DNA of 64,000 nt from Bacillota bacterium (GCA_023444095.1 JAEZRP010000043.1:88419-152418); one strand, 5' to 3'. Counted from the first letter of the stretch, positions 51,429 through 60,330 are shown. The notes: generated by a model not told the origin, from the sequence alone. Program-made: numbers and translations.

Positions 51429-52169
51429 ATGGATAAAATCAGCGTAACCGTCTGGAACGAATACCGTCACGAGGTTCGCGAACCCCGGATCCGGGAGGTC
51501 TATCCCGCGGGCATCCACGGCGCGATCAAGGAAATGCTGGATCGGTTCGGAGACTATCGCGTCAGGACCTGCACCCTCGACACGCCCGAGCACGGGTTGA
51601 CCGAGGAGGTTCTTTCAGACACGGACGTGCTCATCTGGTGGGGCCACATGGCGCACGGAGAGGTCGCGGACGAGGTCGTCGAGCGCGTCCACAAGCATAT
51701 CCTTCAAGGGATGGGCGCGATCTTCCTCCACTCCGGGCACGAATCGAAGCTGTTTAAAAAGCTGATGGGTACCACCTGCGCGCTCAAGTGGCGCGAGAAC
51801 GACGAGAAGGAACGCGTGTGGGTCCTGAATCCCGCGCATCCCATCGCGAAGGGCCTGCCCGAGTTTATCGAGCTTCCCAAGGAGGAGACCTACGGCGAGC
51901 GCTTCGATATTCCGGAGCCCGACGAGCTCGTCTTCGTGAGCTGGTTCGCGGGCGGCGAGGTGTTCAGAAGCGGCTGCTGCTTCAAGCGCGGTGCGGGCAG
52001 GATCTTCTACTTTCGGCCCGGCCACGAGGAGTACCCTACATTCTATCGCGAGGACGTCACGCGGGTGATCGCGAACGCGGTCGAATGGGCGGCGCCCGTT
52101 CACGGCCCGGACATCAGGTACGGCCACGTGCCCGCGCCTTGGGAGGACATTCCGCGCAAATTCAAGTAA
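51429..52169 (+). CDS. ThuA-like (trehalose utilisation/glutamine amidotransferase-fold) protein
   Basis: 246 aa. The ThuA fold is shown by VTVWNEYRHE at the start, DVLIWWGHMAHGEV (about 60-73), FLHSGHESKLFKKLMG and the closing RIFYFRPGHEEYPT and VEWAAP. ThuA proteins are linked to disaccharide metabolism; the reaction is not settled. Cytoplasmic. It is followed 30 bp later by the E2-like gene in the same direction. Confidence 0.88.
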   Translation: MDKISVTVWNEYRHEVREPRIREVYPAGIHGAIKEMLDRFGDYRVRTCTLDTPEHGLTEEVLSDTDVLIWWGHMAHGEVADEVVERVHKHILQGMGAIFLHSGHESKLFKKLMGTTCALKWRENDEKERVWVLNPAHPIAKGLPEFIELPKEETYGERFDIPEPDELVFVSWFAGGEVFRSGCCFKRGAGRIFYFRPGHEEYPTFYREDVTRVIANAVEWAAPVHGPDIRYGHVPAPWEDIPRKFK

Positions 52170-52199
52170 CCGTTTCGCAATCGACTGGGAGGTGGCTCT

Positions 52200-53069
52200 A
52201 TGTTCGGATATCGAAGCGACGGCGTCGACATCTCAAGGACGCTCGACCCCATCATTCTCTTTTCGCCTCTCATCATGCCGACGAGATGCGAGTCCATGAA
52301 CCAGGTGACCTATCCGGCCGAGTACGAACCGATGGCGAACTTCATCCGCAGCCGGAAGGCGAGCGGGCATACGATCTCGTTTCTGACGATCATGGTCGCG
52401 GCCTACGTGCGCACTGTGCGCAAGTATCCCGTCATGAACTACTTCGTGATGGGCAACCGCATCTACCGGCACAAGGAGATCACCATATCGCTCGCGATCC
52501 TGCGCGACACCGAGGACGGCTCCTTCAAGGAGGCGCTCGTCAAGGTGCACTGCGCGCCCGACGACACGCTTCTCGACATCGCGCGGAAGTTTGACGAACA
52601 GGTGGCCATCGCGAAAAAACCCGAGGCGGACAACAGCGCCGTCGACTTCGCAAGCAAGCTTCTGCGCATCCCTGTCCTCCCCTGGGTCGCCGTCAAGCTC
52701 CTGAAGCTCTGCGACCGGCTGGGGATCATGCCCAAAAAGATCATCGAAATCAGCCCATTCCACTGCAGCTTCTTTATCACCAACATGATGTCGATCGGCC
52801 TGCCAGCCATCTATCACCACCTCTACAACTTCGGCACCTGCTCCATCTTTTTGAGCTTCGGCCGGCCCGAGCGCCAGATCGCGCTCTCCGGCGGACAGGG
52901 CGTGCGCAAGCTCGTGCTCCCCCTCGGCTTTAATACCGACGAGCGCATCTGCGGCGGCGCGGAGTACGCCGTCGCCGTCCACATGTTCCTTAATTACCTC
53001 CAGCACCCCGAACTTCTCGAGCTCACCCCCGAGGAGGAAGAGGCCCGCAAGGCCGCCACGTCGGCATAG
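52200..53069 (+). CDS. 2-oxoacid dehydrogenase acyltransferase (E2)-like catalytic-domain protein
   Basis: 289 aa, only the chloramphenicol-acetyltransferase-like trimeric fold; no lipoyl or E1/E3-binding domain. N-terminal LDPIILFSPLIMPTR and HTISFLTIMVAAYVRTV match the family. The C-terminal position that is normally HRxxDG reads ERICGG, so the catalytic His (and Asp) are missing. Homologues of this stand-alone kind are common in Clostridia and their activity is unknown. Probably cotranscribed with the ThuA-like gene. Confidence 0.75.
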   Translation: MFGYRSDGVDISRTLDPIILFSPLIMPTRCESMNQVTYPAEYEPMANFIRSRKASGHTISFLTIMVAAYVRTVRKYPVMNYFVMGNRIYRHKEITISLAILRDTEDGSFKEALVKVHCAPDDTLLDIARKFDEQVAIAKKPEADNSAVDFASKLLRIPVLPWVAVKLLKLCDRLGIMPKKIIEISPFHCSFFITNMMSIGLPAIYHHLYNFGTCSIFLSFGRPERQIALSGGQGVRKLVLPLGFNTDERICGGAEYAVAVHMFLNYLQHPELLELTPEEEEARKAATSA

Positions 53070-53077
53070 GGGGTACG

Positions 53078-53219
53078 CCGAAGGCGCTGCCCTCGGGCTC
53101 CCGCACAAGGCCGCTGGCCCTTGAGAATCCCGTACAGGAAAAGAATGATAAAGCCTCGGGGCCGCAACCCCCGAGGCTTTGAATCTGTAAACGCGATCGC
53201 CCGGGACTCCCGGGCGATC
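53078..53219 (+). repeat. composite hairpin repeat, copy E1
   Basis: Starts about 9 bp after the E2-like stop. GGCGCTGCCC, GGGCTCCCGC, hairpin 2 region AAGGCC..GGCCCTT, GAGAATCCC, spacer, an added terminator-like stem (53150-53180) and hairpin 3 GATCGCCCGGG/CCCGGGCGATC (53195-53219; perfect 11 bp). Confidence 0.82.
53150..53180. terminator. bidirectional terminator-like stem within repeat E1
   Basis: Perfect 12-bp stem AAAGCCTCGGGG/CCCCGAGGCTTT with a 7-base loop between two convergent genes. Confidence 0.65.
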
Positions 53220-53312
53220 CGACAGACAGTATCATGATTTACTCATCCAGCAACAGGGCGCCAACCCTCGAACGAGAGCGCAGGGCAGCGCCCCTGCTGT
53301 TCCTTCATTTCC
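53220..53312 (-). repeat. composite hairpin repeat, copy E2
   Basis: Follows the CE15-like stop in that gene's orientation: CAGGGGCGCTGCCCTG near 53296-53281, then GAGGGTTGGCGCCCTGTTGCTGG, and it appears to share hairpin 3 with E1. Confidence 0.55.
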
Positions 53313-53313
53313 T

Positions 53314-54384
53314 CTACAGCTTTCCCTCGAACGCGGACTGCGCGAAGTCGAGCATCCAGCGCCAGTCGCGGGCGGCGTACTCATGGCGGCCGTTGCGAAT
53401 GATCTGGAAGTTGTGACCGGGGGCCCCGGTAAGCTCGAAGGCGGGCTGGGCAGCGACGCGGGTGAGGTAGGTGCCAAAGACGTTCGACCAGAGGTCCTCC
53501 GTGCCCTCGATGGTGATGAGCGCGCGGGGCGCGACGAGCGCCTTGAGGAAATGGAGGTCGAAGGGCAGCCGGCTCTCGTTCGCGACGGGGTAGGGCGCTT
53601 CCTCGGAGCCGAACTGGTTGAGATTTTGTGAGAACCAATGGGGAAACGCATGCACGATCCGTCCGAGCGCCTCGACCTTCGTCGGGTCCTGAACGACCTC
53701 CTTTTCGTCGCAGAGGAAGCGGAAGCAGCCCGCGCCGCCGCAACCGGAGTTGATGGGCGCGACGACCGCGAACCGCTCGTCGAAAGCGCCAGCCGCGAGA
53801 GCCGCCTTGCCGTTGCGCGAATGACCGGTGCAGATGAGCTTCTCTGCGTCCACATCATCGAGGGTCGTAAGGTAGTCCGCGATCTTCGAAAAGCCCCAGC
53901 CCCAGACCATGACGCCCGCCCAGCTCGCGTCCGGATAAGCGCGCCGCGCCGGGGAAGCGGGATCGGCGGCATCGTCCTTCATGACGGCGTTGTAGTCGAA
54001 GGCCGCGAGCACATACCCGCGCGCGACCAGCTCCGCGCCGATGGGGCAATCCTTCGCGAAGGGGAAATACGACCACACGATGGCCGGGAACCGGCCCGCG
54101 CGGTTTGGACGCACAACATAGAAATCAAAAAACTCTCCGCCTCCGATGAAGAGCCTCACCTCGTCGCGGATGCCCTCGCCGCCGTATACCGGCGCGGAGG
54201 ACAGGACCTCGCCCCGCGCGGGGACGTCCGCCTCAGGCCGCGCGCCGAGCATGTAGTGCGCGAGCATCTCCTTGATGTAGCCGCGCCGCTCCTCCCATTT
54301 GGAGGGCGTATCCGCGCCGCCGAGAACGTCCGGCAAAGCCTCGACGACCGGCAAAAGATCGATCGATTTGAATCCCCCGCCCAT
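53314..54384 (-). CDS. alpha/beta hydrolase resembling CE15 glucuronoyl esterases
   Basis: 356 aa. Nucleophile elbow GHSRNGKAALAAG (Ser about residue 185) with the Arg and Lys next to the Ser that mark CE15 enzymes; a catalytic His in TGAPGHNF near the C-terminus; and GWGFSKIADYL upstream. CE15 enzymes split glucuronate esters between lignin and xylan. Unlike most, this one has no signal peptide, so it would act on imported material or another ester. The ATG at 54384 follows AGGAGG; two upstream in-frame starts lack a site. Confidence 0.72.
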   Translation of the reverse strand: MGGGFKSIDLLPVVEALPDVLGGADTPSKWEERRGYIKEMLAHYMLGARPEADVPARGEVLSSAPVYGGEGIRDEVRLFIGGGEFFDFYVVRPNRAGRFPAIVWSYFPFAKDCPIGAELVARGYVLAAFDYNAVMKDDAADPASPARRAYPDASWAGVMVWGWGFSKIADYLTTLDDVDAEKLICTGHSRNGKAALAAGAFDERFAVVAPINSGCGGAGCFRFLCDEKEVVQDPTKVEALGRIVHAFPHWFSQNLNQFGSEEAPYPVANESRLPFDLHFLKALVAPRALITIEGTEDLWSNVFGTYLTRVAAQPAFELTGAPGHNFQIIRNGRHEYAARDWRWMLDFAQSAFEGKL

Positions 54385-54465
54385 AAGCTTGCCTCCTAGC
54401 ATCGCAAGGACAAAACCGGACCGCGACCCGGCCGCGCCTTCGTCTAGCAATTTTTCCTTGTTTAC

Positions 54466-54494
54466 ATCTTATGTCCCCTAACCGATCCTGTCAA
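54466..54494 (-). promoter_or_regulatory. promoter for the CE15-like gene
   Basis: Minus strand TTGACA (54494-54489), 17-bp spacer, TAAGAT (54471-54466). Confidence 0.7.
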
Positions 54495-54543
54495 TGGAAA
54501 ATCCTGCCCTTTGTGACGAATTTTCGACTGTTCGGCCCGCCAA

Positions 54544-54572
54544 TTGATTCCGGCGCCGCCGCGCGGTATACT
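54544..54572 (+). promoter_or_regulatory. promoter for ftsK and following genes
   Basis: TTGATT (54544-54549), 17-bp spacer, TATACT (54567-54572), 34 bp before the ATG. Confidence 0.75.
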
Positions 54573-54606
54573 ATACGATGTAAAAATCTCTCATTCGGAG
54601 GTTGGA

Positions 54607-57069
54607 ATGACGGCTGCTCAGAGAAAAAAGGAACAGACGCGGGTTGCTGCGCCCCGCTTCAACTGGCCGATCGCGTGGTCGATCCTGTTCGGCGGGCTCG
54701 CGCTCCTGACGGCGTATGTCGTCGTACTCGCGCCCGCGGACGGCATGCTCTCGGGCATGCGCGCGGTTATGCGCGGGCTGGGCGGACACCTGTTCGTGCT
54801 GTTCCCCTTCGCGCTCGCGTGGCTGTGCGTGCTCGCTGCGTTCGCAGGGGCGGGGAAAAAGATATCCCTGTGGCGCGTCGCCGCGAATCTCTGCCTCGTC
54901 CTCTGCCTTTATACCACGGTCGAGCTGTTCCACGTCGAGCGGCTCATGGAGCAAAAGCCCTTTCTGAGCTGGGCGGACGGCGTCGTCAAGGCCTATCGCG
55001 GCATGCGCGGCGGCGGCGCGTTCGGCGCGCTCATGGCGGCGCCCCTCTACGCCTGGCTCGGCGTCTGGGGCGGGATGATCGCGGTTCTGGTGCTCGTCAC
55101 CCTCCTGCTCGCCGCGACGGGCAAGCTATCAAAATTCTCGGAACTCGTGAAAAACGGCTCGCATGCCGCCGAGCAGAAGTCACGCGAGCGCCGCGCGAAC
55201 CGCATGTTCGAGCCCGCCGAGGACACGCTCCTCGACGACGCCTTCGCGCCGCGCGCGCCCGCGAAAAAGCCCGCGCAGCAGAGAAAGCGCGGCCTCTATC
55301 ACGAGGACTTCGTCGCGGCAGCCGCGCCGGAACCCGTACCCGCCTCCCCCGTCTCCGTGGCCCCGCCCACCGCGCCGCCCAACGAGACGCGACCCGCGCC
55401 GCGCGCGAAGGCCGAGTACGTGCCCGGCACGAAGCCGCGTCCCTCGACGAAGAAGCCGGCGAAGGTGGACAATCAGGTTTCCGTGGACGAGCTCAAGATC
55501 GAGCCAGACGACTACGAGCCCAAGGAATCGCACGATGAGACGCCCTTCGACACCCCCGCCGCGAACTACGTGAAGCCTGTCAAAAAGCCGAAGCGCGACG
55601 AGCCGCCCCGACCGCCGGAGCCGGAGAACCTCTACAATTACCCGCCCATCGACATGCTTCAGCAGGGACTCCCTCCGCAGGCGGAGCAGGATAACGACGC
55701 GGATCTCAAGAAGGCGCGGCTCCTTGAGGAGACGCTGCGCTCCTTCGGCATCCAGACGAAATTGACCGGCATCGCACACGGCCCCGCCGTCACGCGGTTC
55801 GAGCTCCAGCCCGCGCCGGGCGTGAAGGTGAGCCGCATCACCGCGCTCGCGGACGACATCGCGCTGAACCTCGCGGCGATCCGCGTGCGCATCGAAGCCC
55901 CCATCCCCGGCAAGGCCGCCGTGGGCGTCGAGGTCCCAAACGACAAGGTCGAAACGGTGCCCCTGCGCAGCGTGCTCGAGAGCTCCGACGCCTGCCGCCA
56001 CACGTCGCGCGTGGCCGTGGGACTCGGAAAGGACAATTCCGGCCGGTTCATCATCGCGGACGTCGCGAAGATGCCGCACGTCCTGATCGCGGGCCAGACG
56101 GGATCGGGCAAGTCGGTCTGCATCAACTCGATCATCATGTCCATCCTCTACCGCGCCACGCCCGACGAGGTGAAGCTGATCCTCATCGACCCGAAGGTCG
56201 TGGAGCTGTCGGTGTACAACGAGATCCCGCACCTCATCGCGCCGGTCGTCACCGACCCCAAGAAGGCCGCGAGCGCGCTCGAGTGGGCCGTTATGGAGAT
56301 GCAGTCGCGCTACAAGAAGTTTGCCGAGCGCGGCGTCCGGGACCTCAAGGGTTTCAACAAGGTGCTCAAAGAGGGCGAGAAGCCCATGCCGCAGATGGTC
56401 ATCATCATCGACGAGCTCGCGGACCTCATGATCGTCGCGCCCGGAGAGGTCGAGGACTCCATCTGCCGCCTTGCACAGCTCGCGCGCGCGGCGGGCATGC
56501 ACCTGGTGATCGCCACCCAGCGCCCCTCCGTCAACGTCATCACGGGCGTCATCAAGGCGAACATCCCCACGCGCATCGCGTTCCTCGTCGCCTCCCAGGT
56601 CGACAGCAGAACCATCATCGACCACGGCGGCGCGGAGAAGCTTCTGGGCTACGGCGACATGCTGTTTGTTCCCTCCGGCATCCAGAAGCCCATGCGCGTG
56701 CAGGGCGCGTGGGTGTCTGACGAAGAGGTGCACGCGGTCGTCGAGTACATCAAATCCCGCCACGGCTCGGACTACGACGAGGACGTGACCGAGAAGATCG
56801 AAAGCGCCACGCTCTCCGATGCCGAGAAGGACGAGGAACCCGACGAGGCCGACCCCCGGCTTCCCGAAGCCATCGAGATCGTCATGGAGGCCGGACAGGC
56901 ATCGATCTCCATGCTCCAAAGGCGCATGCGCGTGGGCTATTCCCGCGCGGGCCGGCTCATCGACGACATGTTCAAAAGGGGCATCGTCTCAGAGGCCGAC
57001 GGCGCGAAGCCGAGAACCGTTCTCATCTCCCGCGAGGAGTACCGGCGGCTCTTCGAGGACGCGGAATGA
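54607..57069 (+). CDS. ftsK: DNA translocase FtsK/SpoIIIE
   Basis: 820 aa. About four membrane segments in the first 180 residues, a Pro/Lys/Glu-rich linker (about 185-360), then the RecA-like motor with alpha/beta domains: Walker A AGQTGSGKSV (about 493-502), Walker B VIIIDELADLM (about 597), ATQRPSVNVITG. The C-terminal gamma winged-helix domain (about 755-815, SMLQRRMRVGYSRAGRLID) recognises KOPS/SRS sequences. It pumps chromosomal DNA through the division or sporulation septum. Start by GGAGG at 54607; earlier in-frame codons lie in the promoter. Confidence 0.96.
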   Translation: MTAAQRKKEQTRVAAPRFNWPIAWSILFGGLALLTAYVVVLAPADGMLSGMRAVMRGLGGHLFVLFPFALAWLCVLAAFAGAGKKISLWRVAANLCLVLCLYTTVELFHVERLMEQKPFLSWADGVVKAYRGMRGGGAFGALMAAPLYAWLGVWGGMIAVLVLVTLLLAATGKLSKFSELVKNGSHAAEQKSRERRANRMFEPAEDTLLDDAFAPRAPAKKPAQQRKRGLYHEDFVAAAAPEPVPASPVSVAPPTAPPNETRPAPRAKAEYVPGTKPRPSTKKPAKVDNQVSVDELKIEPDDYEPKESHDETPFDTPAANYVKPVKKPKRDEPPRPPEPENLYNYPPIDMLQQGLPPQAEQDNDADLKKARLLEETLRSFGIQTKLTGIAHGPAVTRFELQPAPGVKVSRITALADDIALNLAAIRVRIEAPIPGKAAVGVEVPNDKVETVPLRSVLESSDACRHTSRVAVGLGKDNSGRFIIADVAKMPHVLIAGQTGSGKSVCINSIIMSILYRATPDEVKLILIDPKVVELSVYNEIPHLIAPVVTDPKKAASALEWAVMEMQSRYKKFAERGVRDLKGFNKVLKEGEKPMPQMVIIIDELADLMIVAPGEVEDSICRLAQLARAAGMHLVIATQRPSVNVITGVIKANIPTRIAFLVASQVDSRTIIDHGGAEKLLGYGDMLFVPSGIQKPMRVQGAWVSDEEVHAVVEYIKSRHGSDYDEDVTEKIESATLSDAEKDEEPDEADPRLPEAIEIVMEAGQASISMLQRRMRVGYSRAGRLIDDMFKRGIVSEADGAKPRTVLISREEYRRLFEDAE

Positions 57070-57347
57070 TCGTCGTCGTGATCACCCTGCGCCTGCGCGC
57101 CGCGTGGTGCAAATCACTGAAGGACAAGCGTGCGGAAGTGAAGAAGCTCGCCATGGGCCTTCGAAACGCCTTTAATGTCTCGGCATGCGAATCCGGGGCG
57201 CAGGACGACCGCCAGCTGATCGAGATCTCCGCTTGCGCGCTCGCGTTCGACCGTGCGCAGGGGGACTCGATCGCGCAGTCGGTCGAGGAATTCGTGCTGT
57301 CGCGGACGGACGCCGTCCTTTTTTCGACGCAGACCGAGTATAGATAG
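57066..57347 (+). CDS. DUF503 family protein (YlxP-like)
   Basis: 93 aa. The DUF503 signature is clear: LRLRAAWCKSLKDKRAEVKKL at the N-terminus and FNVSACESGAQDD in the middle. Bacillus YlxP belongs here, encoded near rbfA and possibly acting in ribosome biogenesis. The ATG overlaps the ftsK stop by 4 bp (ATGA), indicating coupling. Confidence 0.85.
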   Translation: MIVVVITLRLRAAWCKSLKDKRAEVKKLAMGLRNAFNVSACESGAQDDRQLIEISACALAFDRAQGDSIAQSVEEFVLSRTDAVLFSTQTEYR

Positions 57348-57356
57348 GAGAAACGA

Positions 57357-57908
57357 ATGCTTTTGCGCGTGCGCGAGATCATCGAGAGATACGAACCCAA
57401 ATGCGAGCAGGAGGCGGCGGACAAATCACAGATGCTCGCCTTCATCGATCGGAACCCAGACTGCCTCACGCGCGAAAACGCGGTCGCGCACATCACCGCT
57501 TCGTCGTGGATCGTCGATCCCGCGCGCGAAAGGGCGCTCATGGCCTACCACAACATCTATAAGTCCTGGTCGTGGACGGGCGGACACGCGGACGGCGACG
57601 CGGACCTCCTCGCGGTCGCGCTGCGCGAAGCCGGGGAAGAGACGGGCATCGTGGCTTCGCCCGCGTCCGTGGAGCCGGCTTCCATCGAAAGCCTGCACGT
57701 CGCCGGGCATGTCAGGCGCGGCCGCTACGTCTCCGCGCACATCCACATGAACGTTTCCTACCTTTTGATCGCCGACCCGGAGGCGCCGATCTGCCACAAG
57801 GCGGACGAGAACAGCGCCGTCCGCTGGATTCCGTTCGCGAACGTCAACGAAATGTGCTCCGAGCCCGACATGCGTCCCATCTACGAAAAACTCATGAAGC
57901 GCGCATAA
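57357..57908 (+). CDS. NUDIX hydrolase
   Basis: 183 aa. The Nudix box lies at about residues 74-96: GHADGDADLLAVALREAGEETGI. REAGEE, which binds metal, is intact, but the glutamate expected in the G-x5-E part is Ala. N-terminal 45 residues form helices outside the core. Hydrolyses a nucleoside-diphosphate-linked compound, substrate unknown. Third gene of the ftsK transcription unit, 9 bp after DUF503. Confidence 0.87.
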   Translation: MLLRVREIIERYEPKCEQEAADKSQMLAFIDRNPDCLTRENAVAHITASSWIVDPARERALMAYHNIYKSWSWTGGHADGDADLLAVALREAGEETGIVASPASVEPASIESLHVAGHVRRGRYVSAHIHMNVSYLLIADPEAPICHKADENSAVRWIPFANVNEMCSEPDMRPIYEKLMKRA

Positions 57909-57935
57909 TCTGCTTTCCTTCGTTCTTATAACCAC

Positions 57936-58140
57936 ATGCGCTCGCTCGACGAAATGCGCGAGGAGATCGAATGGCTGCTGGACCGGTTCACCCGCAACGA
58001 GGCAGAATATGAAAAGCGCGGCTTCACGCGCCGCGACGATGCTGATGGAGCCTCTCGAGAAAAAACTCGCCCATTCCAAGCAACCTCCGAAGGGGACGAA
58101 CGCTTTGAGTGGCATGGCGACAATCACTACATCGTAGCGG
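57936..58140 (+). pseudogene. possible gene remnant after the NUDIX gene
   Basis: The first 33 codons (MRSLDEMREEIEWLLDRF and on) look like a charged amphipathic helix, then the frame turns into low-likelihood sequence, while a +1 frame opens at 58039 with another plausible stretch ending at a stop near 58138. No ribosome site precedes it. It may be a frameshifted small gene or chance. The longer frame runs antisense into the next gene and is not credible there. Confidence 0.2.
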
Positions 58141-58143
58141 GCA

Positions 58144-58653
58144 TCAAGCGAGCCCATCGAGCCACGCGCGCACGTCCCCATTTCTCCGCAAGACGACAAG
58201 CTTGTCCGAAAACGGAGCGAGGCGCGCCTTCATGCCATCCTTCCCCGCCTCGTAATTCCTGGCCCATCCGAACATCGATTTCAGAACGACGAACCTCGGC
58301 CTGTAGATGCATTTCTCAAGGCCGAGGTTTTGCCTGACCCATCGAAAGAGAATTCTTTTTCTCCGAACAAGCGGCGTTGGATCGAGCAGCACGACGGCAT
58401 CCGCAAGCCGCATGCCCTCGAGGAAGCATTCCCGCCCGGCATCTTCCATGATGTAGTCCGAACTTGCGAGCATTTCCCGGAACAACGCGTCGCGTTCCTC
58501 GACGGGCCGCTTCCGGTTTCCCCATGACGCCGTCGCGTCCGGAACGTGTACAACTTCGTCCAGGTGAAAGCAAGGTACATTCATTTTCTCCGAAGCGCGA
58601 CGCGCGAGCGTCGATTTCCCGCTCCCGACCGACCCGACGATGTAGATTTTCAT
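58144..58653 (-). CDS. small P-loop kinase (topology-modulation/adenylate kinase-like)
   Basis: 169 aa. Walker A at the N-terminus (VGSVGSGKST, residues 6-15), HLDEVVHVPD and a late LDPTPLVRRKRILFRW with lid-type arginines. This pattern is that of the FlaR/topology modulation group of AAA_17/adenylate-kinase-like proteins, which phosphorylate a small molecule not yet defined. AAGGAG precedes the ATG at 58653. Repeat copy F lies just upstream. Confidence 0.8.
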   Translation of the reverse strand: MKIYIVGSVGSGKSTLARRASEKMNVPCFHLDEVVHVPDATASWGNRKRPVEERDALFREMLASSDYIMEDAGRECFLEGMRLADAVVLLDPTPLVRRKRILFRWVRQNLGLEKCIYRPRFVVLKSMFGWARNYEAGKDGMKARLAPFSDKLVVLRRNGDVRAWLDGLA

Positions 58654-58682
58654 AGCCACTCCTTTCCCAAAAGCAGACTCGA

Positions 58683-58790
58683 CCGCTCGGGGTCTGGGCC
58701 CCGAGCGGCCGAAGCGCATAATCACCGATTTCATCCGGTATTCCAAGGGGACAGTGCCCCCTTGGCGGGAGCGCGAGGACAGCGCCCTCG
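58683..58790 (-). repeat. composite hairpin repeat, copy F
   Basis: Begins 16 bp after the fucose-isomerase-like stop, in its orientation. Hairpin 1 CGAGGg..tCCTCG (58790-58774), GCTCCCG, hairpin 2 CCAAGGGG/CCCCTTGG (58765-58743), GAATACC, spacer, hairpin 3 CCGCTCGGGG/CCCCGAGCGG (58708-58683; perfect 10 bp). Confidence 0.85.
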
Positions 58791-58805
58791 ACGTCCCCCG
58801 TCCGC

Positions 58806-60290
58806 TTACGCGAACGGGTTCTCGGACGGATAGAGCATACCCTTGGGCTGGTTGAAGCTGACGGTCTCGACGCCGAGGATCTTGAGGACGGCGAAAAGGT
58901 ACTTGCCGATGTGCCCGAAGGCGACGGCGCCGTGGTGCGGGTAGCCGTGCTGGATGAGCACATGGCGGTAGAAGCGATTCATCTCGGGGATGCCGAACAC
59001 GCCGATGGAGCCGAAGGACTGGGTCGCGACGGGGAGCACCTCACCCTGAGCGATGTAGGCGCGCAGGACGCTGTCCTTGTCGGCCTGCAAGCGGTAGAAG
59101 GTGATGTTGCCGGGCGCGATGTCGCCTTCGAGGGTGCCGCGGGTGATGTCCGGCTCGCCGCCGCCTTCAAGGCCGCGGTTCATAATGAGCTGGTACTTCA
59201 TGGTGCCCTCGGTCAGGTGGCAGATGGGCGTGTTCCCGCAGTGGAAGCCCATGAACACCTCGTTCGCGCGGTAGGGGAACTTTCCGGCGACGGACGCTTC
59301 GTACATGTCGGCGGGCACGGTATTATTGATGTCCAGGAGCGTCACCGGGATCCCGGAGATGCAGGTGCCGATGTACTCGGAAACCGCTCCCCAGATGTCC
59401 ACCTCGCACGCGACGGGGATACCGCGGGCGGTGAGGCGGGAATTCACGTAGCAGGGCACGAACCCGAACTGCGTCTGGAACGCCGGCCAGCACTTGTTCG
59501 CCATGGCGACGAAGGTCGCCGCGCCCTTGTTTTTCTCGATCCAGTCGAGAAGCGTCAGCTCATACTGCGCGAGGCGCGGCAGGATGCCCGGCATCTTGTT
59601 ACCCGCGCCGAGTTCGTTCGCCATGTCCTCCATGACGGCCGGGATGCGCGGATCGTTCGCGTGCTCCTTGTACGCGGCCAGAAGGTCAAGCTCCGAGTTC
59701 TCCTGAATGTTGATGCCGAGCTTGAAAAGCGGCGCGATGGGCGCGTTGCAGGCCAGGAAGTCGAAGGGGCGCGGGCCGAAGGTGATCATCTTGAGGTTTT
59801 TCACGGCGATGAGCGCGCGCGCAATGGGCTCGAACTCCGCGATCATCTTCGCACACTCGGCTGCTGTGCCGACCGGGTACTCCGGAATGTAGGCGGGCAC
59901 GCCGCGGAGCTTCAGGTTGTAGCTGGCGTTGAGCATGCCGCAGAACGCGTCGCCCCGGTTCGAGGAAAGAACCTCGATGGTCTCCTCGGCGGCTGCGACG
60001 AACATCACGGGACCGCAGAACTTCTCGGCGAGCAGCGTCTCCGGGCCCTCGGGACCGAAGTTTCCGAGGAACACGACGAGCGCGTTCACGTTTGCCGCCT
60101 TGAGCTCCGAAAGCGCCTTCATGGTGTCAAGCTCGTTCTCGATGGTCGTCTCCATCTCGGCGATCTCGCCGCCGAGCGCGCGGTACGCCTTGACCAGCGC
60201 TGCGCGCCGCTCCTGCGAGAGCGTGATGGGGAAGCAGTCGCGGCTCACGGCGACGATTCCCAGCTTCACTTCCGGTATATTGCTGAACAT
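58806..60290 (-). CDS. L-fucose/L-arabinose isomerase-family protein
   Basis: 494 aa. The overall pattern of the fucose isomerase family is visible: an N-terminal domain starting LGIVAVSRDCFP, a middle domain with FGPRPFDFLACNAP, and a C-terminal part with CEVDIWGAVSEY and MGFHCGNTPICH. Such enzymes interconvert aldoses and ketoses with Mn2+. Whether it is a true L-fucose isomerase is uncertain, as it is shorter than FucI and no fucose kinase is nearby. Encoded between the GH38 gene and repeat F. Confidence 0.82.
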   Translation of the reverse strand: MFSNIPEVKLGIVAVSRDCFPITLSQERRAALVKAYRALGGEIAEMETTIENELDTMKALSELKAANVNALVVFLGNFGPEGPETLLAEKFCGPVMFVAAAEETIEVLSSNRGDAFCGMLNASYNLKLRGVPAYIPEYPVGTAAECAKMIAEFEPIARALIAVKNLKMITFGPRPFDFLACNAPIAPLFKLGINIQENSELDLLAAYKEHANDPRIPAVMEDMANELGAGNKMPGILPRLAQYELTLLDWIEKNKGAATFVAMANKCWPAFQTQFGFVPCYVNSRLTARGIPVACEVDIWGAVSEYIGTCISGIPVTLLDINNTVPADMYEASVAGKFPYRANEVFMGFHCGNTPICHLTEGTMKYQLIMNRGLEGGGEPDITRGTLEGDIAPGNITFYRLQADKDSVLRAYIAQGEVLPVATQSFGSIGVFGIPEMNRFYRHVLIQHGYPHHGAVAFGHIGKYLFAVLKILGVETVSFNQPKGMLYPSENPFA

Positions 60291-60330
60291 AGAGCCTACC
60301 CCCTCGTCTGATTTCCAGTATGATACGATC

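Noticed and set aside
57936..58337. 133-codon frame running into the small kinase gene from the other side
   Set aside because: The second half is antisense to a well-supported kinase gene and there is no ribosome site; only a short possible remnant is listed.
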